Position numbers and translations under genes: made by a program. Positions 34,431-43,033 of a stretch of DNA of 64,000 nt are shown here, in pieces (positions within the stretch are counted from its first letter, which is position 1; the number at the start of each line of letters is the position of its first letter). A model generated the notes under the pieces. The model was not told the DNA's origin. It ran no database searches and worked only from the letters and a program-made list of their open reading frames with translations. Origin of the DNA: Planctomyces sp. SH-PL62 (GTDB taxonomy: Bacteria; Planctomycetota; Planctomycetia; Planctomycetales; Planctomycetaceae). The stretch is taken from NCBI GenBank assembly GCA_945893045.1, contig CAMDEA010000014.1:1-64000 (forward strand). Direction: 5' to 3'.

Positions 34431-36838
34431 CAACCTTTCGGATACAGCGCGAACAACAGCACGAACAACGTCACGACGCTGACCGCGATGAATGTCACGT
34501 ATTGGCGAATCTTTCCGGTCTGAACATTTCGCAGGCTGATGCCCAGCGAGTAGGTCGAATTCCCCATCAGATTGACGATGCCGTCGATGACGCCTTCGTC
34601 GAACTTCCGATCCCACTTCGAGACCGCGATGCCCATCCGCACGAAGGTATGCAGGATTTCGTCGAAGACGAACTTGTCGATCGCCGCCGCGAACTTCGCG
34701 ACTACGTGCGCCGGCTTCACGAACATCACGTCGTAGAGGTCATCGAACCCCCACTTGTTCGCCAGGAAGGCATGGACCGACGCTGCTTGCCGCTTGATGT
34801 CCGCCGGATTGATGACTCCCTTGCCGTAGACCAGGTACGAGATCGACATGCCGATGAACGCCGCCAGCAGCGCTGCGGAACCAGCCGTCGAATGCGACGC
34901 ATGAATCGCCGCGTGCCCCGGCAACGAGACGGTATGAGCCGCTGCGCCATCGACGCCTTGTCCGACACCGACCGGCTCGCTGAACGTCAACATCTTGAAG
35001 AGTTTGCCGTCCTCACCACCGATCGCACAGCCAGCCGCCAGCACAGCGAGCAACAACAGCGGGCCGGTCATCTCCCACGGTGATTCGTGGACGTGCTCGT
35101 GCAGATGCTGATCGCGCGGCTTGCCGAGGAACGTGTAGAACCACAATCGAAACATGTAGAACGACGTGATCCCCGCCGTCAGCAGCGGCACGAGAAACAA
35201 CAGGAAGTGAATCGGATTGAGCTTTGTGTACGCCAACGCCGTCGCCAGGATCGCATCCTTGGAGTGATAGCCGGAGAACGCGATCGACGTTCCCGGAATC
35301 GCGAGACCGGCAATCGCCATCACACCCACGAGCATCGTCAGCGCGGTGATCGGCATCTTGCGAAGCAGTCCGCCCATCTTGGTCATTTCTTGCTCGTGAT
35401 GGCAGCCGGCAATCACGCTGCCCGAACAGAGAAACATCAGCGACTTGAAACAGGCGTGGGTGACGAGGTGAAACAAACCAGCTCCCCAGCCGCCGACTCC
35501 CAGGCCGAGCATCATGTAGCCGAGCTGACTGATCGTCGAATACGCCAGCACCTTTTTGATGTCGGTCGCGACAATCGCAATCGTCGCCCCAACGAACGCG
35601 GTGATGCAGCCGACGTAAGCAATCGTCAGCAACACTTCCGGCACGAACATCGGATAGAACCGCCCCGCGAGATACACACCGGCCGCGACCATCGTCGCCG
35701 AATGCACCAGCGCCGAAACCGGCGTCGGACCTTCCATCGCGTCAGGCAACCACGTTTGCAGCGGGAATTGAGCACTCTTGCCGACACAGCCGCCGAAGAC
35801 TCCCAAACCGGCGACGATCAGCAGCGTGTAGGTGATGGTCTTGCGACCGGGATCTGATTCTTTGCGGACATGCCACTCGCCATTTACGTCTTGCTCGTTC
35901 TTCAAGAGCACCGTCTGACCGTCGGAACTTCGATCAAGGTGTCCGTCGTGGCCACGAACCATCGTGAACAACCCGGCCGTCACCTTATTCACATTGCCAT
36001 CGACTTCATGCTGATCATCAAAACTAAATGTTCCGAACGACGTCCACAGGATCATCAAGCCGATGATGAAACCGAAGTCGCCGACACGGTTGACGATGAA
36101 CGCCTTGTTCGCCGCTGTACTGGCGGAGTGACGTTCGACGTAGAAACCAATCAGCAAATACGAGCAGATGCCAACCAGCTCCCAGAAGATGAAGACCTGG
36201 AAAATGTTCCCGGCCAGTACCAAGCCGAGCATCGCGAAGCAGAACAGCGACATATACGAGAAGAACTTGTAGAACCGGCCCGGCCGATGGAAATGCCCAC
36301 CATCGTGCGTGTGGACCTGATGATCGACGTAATCGTCAACCAGTTCTTCAGCCATGTAGCCGGTGGCGAAGATGTGAATGCAGGTCGCGATCAGCGTGAC
36401 CATCACGAACATCGCCAGCGTCAGGCTGTCGATGTAGTAATCGAGCGACAGCTTCAGGTTGCCGAACTGCGCCAGGTTGTAGAACGTGCCGGAGAAGACC
36501 GTCCGCTTCGGCGTCTCGTGCGTCGCCGCTTTGTGTTCGTGGTCGTCGTGGCCAGTCGCTGCGTGCTCGCCGTGTTCTGCCGCATTAGCAACTTCGCTGT
36601 GACCGTGATCGACTGCTTTGAAGGCAGCCCAGTCGGTCCCTTCACCCCACTCGTAGAACGCGATCGAACTACAGACGAAACCGAAACCGATGCAGAAGAT
36701 CGCGAAGTAAGCGGCCGCTTTGCTCTTGCGGTTGGCGTTGGGCCACGACATCGCGAACACTTCGACCACGAAGCCAAACAGCGGCAACAGCCACGCGATG
36801 GCCAATAGAGTCGAGAGTTTGTTACCGAGTGATTCCAT
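34430..36838 (-). CDS. nuoL: NADH-quinone oxidoreductase subunit L, long form
   Basis: An 802-residue NuoL, well above the usual 610-660. The antiporter core is intact: SLTLAMFVMVTLIATCIHIFA, FWELVGICSYLLIGFY, NRVGDFGFIIG, FPLQTWLPDAMEGPTPVSAL and DIKKVLAYSTISQLGYMMLG. Extra length comes from a His-rich stretch near residues 77-110 (many His, Glu and Ala), a second one at 173-184 (HQVHTHDGGHFH), and a polar loop at about 273-336 between two helices. The C-terminus carries the long lateral helix region ending in ALYPKG. It transports protons and ties the antiporter subunits together. It lies between nuoK and nuoM. Confidence 0.96.
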   Translation of the reverse strand: MESLGNKLSTLLAIAWLLPLFGFVVEVFAMSWPNANRKSKAAAYFAIFCIGFGFVCSSIAFYEWGEGTDWAAFKAVDHGHSEVANAAEHGEHAATGHDDHEHKAATHETPKRTVFSGTFYNLAQFGNLKLSLDYYIDSLTLAMFVMVTLIATCIHIFATGYMAEELVDDYVDHQVHTHDGGHFHRPGRFYKFFSYMSLFCFAMLGLVLAGNIFQVFIFWELVGICSYLLIGFYVERHSASTAANKAFIVNRVGDFGFIIGLMILWTSFGTFSFDDQHEVDGNVNKVTAGLFTMVRGHDGHLDRSSDGQTVLLKNEQDVNGEWHVRKESDPGRKTITYTLLIVAGLGVFGGCVGKSAQFPLQTWLPDAMEGPTPVSALVHSATMVAAGVYLAGRFYPMFVPEVLLTIAYVGCITAFVGATIAIVATDIKKVLAYSTISQLGYMMLGLGVGGWGAGLFHLVTHACFKSLMFLCSGSVIAGCHHEQEMTKMGGLLRKMPITALTMLVGVMAIAGLAIPGTSIAFSGYHSKDAILATALAYTKLNPIHFLLFLVPLLTAGITSFYMFRLWFYTFLGKPRDQHLHEHVHESPWEMTGPLLLLAVLAAGCAIGGEDGKLFKMLTFSEPVGVGQGVDGAAAHTVSLPGHAAIHASHSTAGSAALLAAFIGMSISYLVYGKGVINPADIKRQAASVHAFLANKWGFDDLYDVMFVKPAHVVAKFAAAIDKFVFDEILHTFVRMGIAVSKWDRKFDEGVIDGIVNLMGNSTYSLGISLRNVQTGKIRQYVTFIAVSVVTLFVLLFALYPKG

Positions 36839-36845
36839 GTTGTTC

Positions 36846-36880
36846 TAATTTCAAATCTAAAATTTCAAATTTCAGATTGA
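36846..36880. repeat. AT-rich repeat between nuoK and nuoL
   Basis: Repeated ATTTCAAATCTAAAATTTC-type units fill the short gap upstream of the nuoL start. Confidence 0.7.
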
Positions 36881-36890
36881 TCGAGACACC

Positions 36891-37199
36891 TTAACCGTGC
36901 AGCTCATCTCCGCGATCGACGTCGATCGTCAGGTGGTTGTTGTAGAAATTGAGCGCGATCGCCAACGCCACAGCCGCCTCGGCCGCCGCCAGAACGATCA
37001 CGAACAGCGAGAACACCTGGCCGTCGAGACCCAGCGGTGTGAATCGCGAGAACGTGATGAAGTTCAGGTTGGCCGCGTTGAGGACCAACTCAACCCCCAT
37101 CAGGATGCCAATGCCGTTCCGCTTGGTCGTCATGCAGACGACCCCGCAGACGAACAGCACCGCGCTGATGAACAAGAACTTGTCCGGTGTCGGTTGCAT
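36891..37199 (-). CDS. nuoK: NADH-quinone oxidoreductase subunit K
   Basis: A 102-residue subunit with three transmembrane helices. The key text is GVELVLNAANLNFITFSRF (with the conserved membrane Glu) and FVIVLAAAEAAVALAIALNFY (with the second conserved Glu). The length matches the family. Start 37199 is chosen because a longer frame would extend into nuoJ. It is 34 bases after nuoJ. Confidence 0.96.
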   Translation of the reverse strand: MQPTPDKFLFISAVLFVCGVVCMTTKRNGIGILMGVELVLNAANLNFITFSRFTPLGLDGQVFSLFVIVLAAAEAAVALAIALNFYNNHLTIDVDRGDELHG

Positions 37200-37233
37200 A
37201 GAAAATCCCGCCAAAACAGGCGAACTGCCAAAC

Positions 37234-37941
37234 CTAAGTGGTGGCTCGGCGCTTGGTACGGGCGAGATATGCCGCCCCGACCAACACGACAAGCAGATGC
37301 ACGGAGACAATTTCAAACGGAAGGAGATAACCGGTGCTCAGCGGCACCGGAGACTTTGGCGGTGGCATGACGCCTGGCATGACAACGGACACTCCCGGAA
37401 CGACGGGAGCCGTGTTGGTCTCGGCGGACGATTCTTTGGGTAAATCAAGCTTCAAATCGCGATCGGCACGCAGCGACAGAAAGCTCAAGCCCAGCGGCCG
37501 AGTCGTGTTTCCTTGCTGAGTCGGATTGAAGCCACCTTCGACGGCCTTGGCATGTGCCCCCATCGCGATCTTTTGGTCGATGCCGTTCTCTCCATCCCAA
37601 TTAACGGCCGTGACCGTGCTGGCCACGATGAAGAGAAAGACGACGCCGATCAACCCGGACAAGATGGCATCCGCGGGCGAACTCTTAATCCTGGTAAACG
37701 GCCCCGTCGCCGTGAGCATCACGCCGAAGACCAGCAGCACCAGCGTGCCGCCCACATAGACGAGCAATTGCGTCGCACCGACAAAATCCGCACCGAGCAA
37801 CAGAAACAACACTGCGGTCGAACCCAGCGTCAGGACCAACGAGAACGCCATCCGAACAACGTTCTGACTGGCCGCGACCATGATCGCTCCGGCACAGGTC
37901 AAGAAGGCGAATAACCAGAAGAGAATGATTTCCGCAGTCAT
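37234..37941 (-). CDS. nuoJ: NADH-quinone oxidoreductase subunit J
   Basis: A 235-residue complex I membrane subunit. The N-terminal helices contain NVVRMAFSLVLTLGSTAVLFLLLGADFVGATQ in the usual arrangement, followed by LLVYVGGTLVLLVFGVMLT. A long polar, Pro-rich loop (about 120-195) separates these from the last helix, LPFEIVSVHLLVVLVGAAYL. The start overlaps the nuoH stop as ATGA (37938-37941), showing translational coupling. In most operons nuoI lies between nuoH and nuoJ; it is missing here. Confidence 0.95.
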   Translation of the reverse strand: MTAEIILFWLFAFLTCAGAIMVAASQNVVRMAFSLVLTLGSTAVLFLLLGADFVGATQLLVYVGGTLVLLVFGVMLTATGPFTRIKSSPADAILSGLIGVVFLFIVASTVTAVNWDGENGIDQKIAMGAHAKAVEGGFNPTQQGNTTRPLGLSFLSLRADRDLKLDLPKESSAETNTAPVVPGVSVVMPGVMPPPKSPVPLSTGYLLPFEIVSVHLLVVLVGAAYLARTKRRATT

Positions 37942-39203
37942 CGGCCGCTCCCTTCCGTGCCCGTCGCCGTGATTCGCAGATGCGATTCTGTTGTCGCCCC
38001 GGCGTTGGAGACACCAGCAGCCTTTTTCGGCTGCACCAATCGCTCGCCGGCAGGTTGACCGATGATCGACGTCTTGCCGGACATCGTCGCAAGCACGAGC
38101 GGATACGCGACCGTTCCCGCAAAGAGAAAGCAACTAATCGGGATCAGGTATTTCAAACAAGTGGTCATGACTTGGTCGATACGCAGCCGAGGCAAAGTCC
38201 ATCGCACCCAAATCTGAACACAGACCAGCACCGATGCCTTCACCAAGAAGAACAGCAAGCCAATAGCGTTCGCCAGGAAGCTCACAGCTCCATTTGGCGA
38301 AGCTGTTTTAATGCTGGCCAAAACTCCCAAACCATCATCCCAGCCTCCCAGGAACAGCACCGTCGCCAAACCGCTGACGAGAAACATGCTGGCGTATTCC
38401 GCCAGAAAGAAGAGGGACCAACGAAACCCGCTGTACTCCGTCAGGAAGCCCGCAACCAATTCGCTTTCGGCTTCGGCAAGATCAAACGGTGCTCGTTTGC
38501 AACTGGCGGTCGCGCAGGTGAAGTAGACGAAGAACGCAAAGAAGTTGAACGGATGCAGAATGTTCCAGTTCCAGACGCCACCCGATTGCAGCAACGCCAC
38601 CTCGTTGAGATTCAGCGTGCCGGCCGTGACGATCGGGCACAGAGCACAGAGCGCCATCGGAATCTCGTAGCTGACCATCTGGGCCGATTCGCGGATTGCT
38701 CCAAACAGCGCCCATTTTGAGCCGCTCGAATAACCGGCCAGAATCACCCCCAGGACTTCCAGCGAAAGCACCGCCAGAGTCAGAAACAACCCGGTATCCA
38801 GCGCAACGGCGGTCCAGCCGTCGGAAAACGGCAGAGCCAGATAAGCCGCCAAAGAGGCCACCACGACGATGTAGGGAGCCATCCGAAACATCAGCCCGTC
38901 AGCGTCCTTCGGTACCAAGTCTTCTTTCTGAATCAGCTTGACACCATCCGCCAGCGATTGGAGCCAGCCGAACTTGCCGCCGACTCGCGTTGGCCCCAGG
39001 CGATCTTGAATTCGGGCAGAGATTTTTCGCTCGGCCCAAATGAAGAGACCGGCCGGTAAGCCGAACCAGCCGACGACTAATGCCACATGCGTGACAACCG
39101 CAATGACGTGGGCGATCGGGGCGCTGACCGGAAATCCCACGAGCGCTAGTAACGCTTGGAAGAACTCGGCCAGGGAGTTGGCAGCGAACAGTGTGTCCAT
39201 CAT
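37938..39203 (-). CDS. nuoH: NADH-quinone oxidoreductase subunit H
   Basis: A 421-residue subunit that forms the quinone-binding channel at the base of the membrane arm. Conserved text includes FIWAERKISARIQDRLGPTRVGG, GVKLIQKEDLVP, KWALFGAIRESAQMVSYEIP and KRAPFDLAEAESELVAGF, followed by EYSGFRW and FFLAEYASMF. A hydrophilic C-terminal tail of about 45 residues is extra. Two adjacent ATG codons (39203, 39200) are possible starts. It is the first gene of the nuo run. Upstream there is a 496-base gap and then a divergent gene, so no other nuo gene precedes it. Confidence 0.96.
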   Translation of the reverse strand: MMDTLFAANSLAEFFQALLALVGFPVSAPIAHVIAVVTHVALVVGWFGLPAGLFIWAERKISARIQDRLGPTRVGGKFGWLQSLADGVKLIQKEDLVPKDADGLMFRMAPYIVVVASLAAYLALPFSDGWTAVALDTGLFLTLAVLSLEVLGVILAGYSSGSKWALFGAIRESAQMVSYEIPMALCALCPIVTAGTLNLNEVALLQSGGVWNWNILHPFNFFAFFVYFTCATASCKRAPFDLAEAESELVAGFLTEYSGFRWSLFFLAEYASMFLVSGLATVLFLGGWDDGLGVLASIKTASPNGAVSFLANAIGLLFFLVKASVLVCVQIWVRWTLPRLRIDQVMTTCLKYLIPISCFLFAGTVAYPLVLATMSGKTSIIGQPAGERLVQPKKAAGVSNAGATTESHLRITATGTEGSGR

Positions 39204-39699
39204 CCATTCGGCACGTTGTCGCCGGCGAAGATATCGCCCGCGTGGATTGCGGAAGCACCGACAGAGGCGACCTGTCGGCGGGTTTGTTGAGCCGCCTGTG
39301 GACGCGGAAAAACGCTCCATCTCTCAACAAACCAAGCCTCAGCAGCTCCCGCCGAGGCCAAAGGAGCGGAGACTATGACAAAACGATTTTGGGGATTCAA
39401 GCGACTATGAACGACTCGCGATGCGCGGGATGAGAACGGACTTCGATGCTCATTTTCCGGACGGAGATTCCGTTCCAAAAATGGCGGCCAGGCTCATTCC
39501 GGGGCTTTGAAGTTGTCCAACGAATCCGTCAGAAAGCGATTGCTCCAAAGACCGGTCGCTGCTTCCCAACAGGAGTGACTCATTTTCACAAAGGCTCTCT
39601 GCAGGAGAAAGCGCGGCTGGAATTCGGCGTCTGAGTGAGTATTCTGAACGCCTCGCGCCAGAGGGTGTTTGGCCCAAGGCCATTTCGAGAGGCGAAACC
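39204..39699. other. Divergent intergenic region between nuoH and the kinase gene
   Basis: About 500 bases without a credible gene. It should hold the promoters of the nuo operon (minus) and the kinase gene (plus). The only symmetric feature found is an 11-base inverted pair, GGTTTGTTGAG (39281-39291) and CTCAACAAACC (39323-39333), which could be a regulator site. No member of the dispersed palindromes is present, unusual for this window. Confidence 0.5.
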
Positions 39700-41724
39700 A
39701 TGCATCTCACACGTCCGCAATTCACAGATCCCGCGTCCGCTCTTCGTCCTTCTCAATTCGGCAACCCCGCCGAGGAAGACAGCGATTCGTTTCGCTTAGA
39801 CAAGACAGATCCCGGTTCGCGTCGGGCTCCTCGCACATTCAGCCACTACGAATTGCTGGAGATCATGGGCGAGGGGCAATTTGGAATCGTTTGGCGAGCC
39901 AAAGATCAACGACTGGAACGCATCGTCGCACTCAAGTTGCCACACCTTGCGGACTGGGATGAACACGCTCGAATGATGTTTCTGAGAGAAGCTCGTGCCG
40001 CCGCCACGCTAGAGCATCCTCACATCGTGCGGGTTCACGGGATCGATCAAGAGGAAGACCAACTGGGGATCGTCAGCCAGTTCATCGAGGGACAGACGCT
40101 GTTCCATCTGATGCAAGATCGTCGTCTGACGTTCGCAGAATCCACCCAGATGCTGGTGACCATTGCGGAGGCCGTTCATCACGCGCACGAAGCGGGGGTG
40201 ATTCATCGCGATCTCAAGCCCAGTAACATTCTGGTGGATCTGGAAGGCCAGCCGCATGTCTCCGACTTCGGCTTGGCGAAGTGGAGCGGAGACCAAGTCA
40301 CGTTGACCGATCCCGGATTGGTTCTGGGAACTCCCGCATACATGTCCCCCGAGCAAGCCTGCGGTGACAGCCATGCCGTTGACCGCCGCAGTGATGTGTA
40401 CTCGCTTGGCGTTCTGTTGTACGAGATGCTGACCGGCAAGCCTCCCTTTGAAGGCGACTCCACACTGCTGTTGCACCGAATTCAAAGACAGGAGCCCCGC
40501 CCACCGCGGTCGCTCAACGCGGACATCCCCAGAGATCTCGAAGCGATCGGCCTGAAGTGCCTCGCGAAAGCTCCCGCTGACCGATACGGCACCGCGCAGG
40601 AACTGGCCGATGATCTGCGGCGATTTCTGGCGGGAGAACCGATCGCCGCGCGGTCCGTCAGCGTGGCGGAGCATTGCATCAGTTGGGCGCGCCGTAATCC
40701 CACCCTGGCGACATCGCTGGCCGTCGCGGCTGTCAGCACGGTAGCCGCTGTTGGACTCGCCTGCTCCTTCTTCTTAACACGGTCGCGGCCAGAGACTCTC
40801 TCGGTCTCGGTCGTGACAGAACCGCCCGGAGCGGTGGTCGTCCTCTATCCGCTCAACGAACTCACGGGCGAACCAATCCTCTCCCAACCCAAACGTCCTA
40901 ACAAGAAAAGCCCGTTGGCAGCCGATCTGTTGCCCGGCGACTACCTGGTCGTGGCTGTCCTGGACGACGGACGCTTCCACGAAGTCTTCCGGCATGTGCC
41001 GCGCAATCCCGATGCGTTGCCAGATCATTACCCACACCGCTCTTGGGAGCGTCGCTCGAACGGAGCCATCTCTTGGTTTCCAATCACCATTCCGATGGGC
41101 GACCACCACGGCATGGCTCTCTTGGCGGACGAGGAATCCAGTCACTCGCTCAGCCCATTCCTGTTGGATCAGCAAGAAGTCACGGTCAGCGATTTCCTGC
41201 GAGACACTCGCTTCAATCAACTGCCTCCGTCTTTGCGTGGCCATCCAGAGTTGTTGCAAACACCGGATTTCCCACTCACGGGGTTGTTCTTCGACGAAGC
41301 GGTGTACTACGCGGAGTTGGTCGGCAAGCGCCTCCCCACCGCTCAGGAATATGAATTCGCGGCGACCAATGGTTGGACCACCCGTTTCCCCTGGGGCGAC
41401 ACCGCCCCACCGGCAGAATCTTGGACGTTGACCAGTATCGGACTCAAAGAGTTCGATCGCACTCGATCGGATCCGCCCGTCCTGGGACTCTTCTCCAACG
41501 CTTCCGAATTCGTCCTCGCACAGCATTCACCCAGCGCATCAATGCCATCCAGAGACATCGCGCTCACGGAAGATCATCCCGCGAGCGTGGCTGTTCGCGG
41601 CGGGCCGGTTCAAGCCGACGCTCATTTCGAGAACGATCCACGTTCCGAGGCCAGCATTGTCCGGAAGTCGTTGCGTGAGCAAGTCGGTTTTCGTTGTGCC
41701 AAAAGCAAAAGTCCTCGGCTTTGA
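39700..41724 (+). CDS. Membrane Ser/Thr protein kinase fused to an FGE-sulfatase-like domain
   Basis: A 674-residue three-part protein. Residues about 48-310 are a Hanks-type kinase: glycine loop MGEGQFGIV, Lys79 in VALKLP, catalytic loop VIHRDLKPSNIL, VSDFGLAKW and GTPAYMSPEQA. One transmembrane helix follows near 345-365. A PEGA-like stretch (LSVSVVTEPPGAVVVLYP) precedes an FGE/SUMF1-like domain (about 440-670), with FLLDQQEVTVSDFL, FDEAVYYAELVGKRLPTAQE and FPWGDTAPP. The catalytic Cys residues of formylglycine-generating enzymes are not seen, so this domain is probably a sensor or binding module. The kinase should face the cytoplasm and the FGE-like part the other side. Confidence 0.92.
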   Translation: MHLTRPQFTDPASALRPSQFGNPAEEDSDSFRLDKTDPGSRRAPRTFSHYELLEIMGEGQFGIVWRAKDQRLERIVALKLPHLADWDEHARMMFLREARAAATLEHPHIVRVHGIDQEEDQLGIVSQFIEGQTLFHLMQDRRLTFAESTQMLVTIAEAVHHAHEAGVIHRDLKPSNILVDLEGQPHVSDFGLAKWSGDQVTLTDPGLVLGTPAYMSPEQACGDSHAVDRRSDVYSLGVLLYEMLTGKPPFEGDSTLLLHRIQRQEPRPPRSLNADIPRDLEAIGLKCLAKAPADRYGTAQELADDLRRFLAGEPIAARSVSVAEHCISWARRNPTLATSLAVAAVSTVAAVGLACSFFLTRSRPETLSVSVVTEPPGAVVVLYPLNELTGEPILSQPKRPNKKSPLAADLLPGDYLVVAVLDDGRFHEVFRHVPRNPDALPDHYPHRSWERRSNGAISWFPITIPMGDHHGMALLADEESSHSLSPFLLDQQEVTVSDFLRDTRFNQLPPSLRGHPELLQTPDFPLTGLFFDEAVYYAELVGKRLPTAQEYEFAATNGWTTRFPWGDTAPPAESWTLTSIGLKEFDRTRSDPPVLGLFSNASEFVLAQHSPSASMPSRDIALTEDHPASVAVRGGPVQADAHFENDPRSEASIVRKSLREQVGFRCAKSKSPRL

Positions 41725-41737
41725 GGCCGAGGACTTT
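41708..41737 (-). terminator. Terminator hairpin spanning the end of the kinase gene
   Basis: Perfect 12-base arms, 41708-41719 and 41726-41737, flank a six-base loop that contains the kinase stop codon (41722-41724). On the minus strand the hairpin is followed by TTTTGCTTTTG, so it most likely terminates the convergent gene at 41776-42678. On the plus strand there is no T run. Confidence 0.7.
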
Positions 41738-41775
41738 CGGAGATTGATCTTGGCGATCACTAAAGGTATTCGGGA

Positions 41776-42678
41776 TTACGGTCTGAGCTTGCTGGCCGTG
41801 ACGATGCCATAACTCGTATTGCCGATTTCCAGCCGCGCGACGTGATCATCCGAGACAGTCACTTGATTGCGGCTCAGTTCCTTGACCGGCTTTCCGGCCG
41901 GCGCTTGATCGATTTCCATTCCCACCGCAAACGTCCCGGCCAATTGTTGACCGTTCGCGCCAGTCCCCTTGACGGAGAATCGCTGCAACTCGACCACGAC
42001 GAAGTCCGACGATCCCGATACGCGCGGAAACTTCACGAAGATCGGCTGCCCAATTCGTGTTCGCTCCGTCAACGCGCGAGGGTTCGTCGCTTGGGGATTG
42101 GCTTGGTTGATCGGTTCCTCACCCGCTTTATGCTTTCGGGCCAGCTTGATCCCTTTTTGTGCGAAGGATCCTGGACGTTGCGGGCCGCTGGTTCCTGACG
42201 CTGTCGGAACAATGCTCGATCCAACCGTGACGCAGGCTGGTCCGCCGGGGTCATTGCAATCCCCAGGCAAAGGCGCAAGGTTGCCGTCGATGCTCAACGG
42301 AGCATTCGTGGTGCAATCGATGGCATAGTACGACTTGTAGGAACCCCAGTCGGCCCACATCCACATGGCGCAGTACGTCGTGGCGGATGTCGGATTGATT
42401 TCCAGTGAGTCCGGTTGAGGCGTCAGACGGCGCGGCGCGGGTTGCGTGTGGGCACACAATTCGATGGGCGACGACGCAGACGCGATTGTGGCGGCCGCAG
42501 GTTGGCAACAGGTTGAAACCGAGCCGGCGGTTTGGCTGGCAAGCGGCTGGCACGTCGCGATCGGCTGGCAACAGATCGTGCGGCGATGTTTCTCGCCGGA
42601 CCAGGCGCGGTGGGAGTGGGCGGTGAACACGGTCACCACGAACGAGGCGACAACAAGCATTTGAAAGCGGCGGGGCAT
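41776..42678 (-). CDS. Secreted Cys-rich protein of unknown function
   Basis: A 300-residue exported protein that I do not recognise. Residues 1-32 look like a signal peptide (VVASFVVTVFTAHSHRAWSG). The next 45 residues are rich in Cys and Gln/Pro: CCQPIATCQP and STCCQPAAAT are two imperfect copies. The middle contains TTYCAMWMWADWGSYKSYYA and two spaced Cys. The C-terminal 90 residues look like a beta-rich domain (GQPIFVKFPRVSGSSDFVVV). Start 42678 is supported by AAGGAG seven bases upstream; a longer in-frame extension exists. It is convergent with the kinase-FGE gene. Confidence 0.75.
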   Translation of the reverse strand: MPRRFQMLVVASFVVTVFTAHSHRAWSGEKHRRTICCQPIATCQPLASQTAGSVSTCCQPAAATIASASSPIELCAHTQPAPRRLTPQPDSLEINPTSATTYCAMWMWADWGSYKSYYAIDCTTNAPLSIDGNLAPLPGDCNDPGGPACVTVGSSIVPTASGTSGPQRPGSFAQKGIKLARKHKAGEEPINQANPQATNPRALTERTRIGQPIFVKFPRVSGSSDFVVVELQRFSVKGTGANGQQLAGTFAVGMEIDQAPAGKPVKELSRNQVTVSDDHVARLEIGNTSYGIVTASKLRP

Positions 42679-43033
42679 TTCAGTCTCCTTACTGAAGGAC
42701 ATGGGCAGCCGCTGGCTCCGCGGAGCGCGACTGTGGTGTCTCCAAGACACCGATGGCGGATGCTCCCAAATAGGGCGATCTCGTTCAATCCCATTTTCAC
42801 TTCTGCACCCAACGACACTGTTTGCCATTCACAATTCACAGCTCCGAGTTCATGAAGTCACTCGTCCGTCGGCCAGAAGTTCGGCGGCCTTTTCGTCACG
42901 ACCGCTGTGTCCGGCGGGACTGCTGAGACTGATGCGTCTTGTTTGACCGGCGGAGTTCCGCGCCGTTCGCCAATTGGACCGCTGAACTGGCAATTTCTGC
43001 GGGGTCGGACGGGCGATATTGGAGAACGCATCC
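42679..43033. other. Divergent intergenic region, nothing certain
   Basis: A gap of 355 bases between two divergently transcribed genes. It contains a small hairpin, GGTGTC (42735-42740) with GACACC (42746-42751), and no gene. Promoters for both neighbours are expected but not resolved. Confidence 0.45.

Noticed and set aside
39446..39634. A 62-codon open frame upstream of the kinase gene
   Set aside because: No ribosome-binding site, no recognisable feature and unusual composition; it lies in a promoter region.
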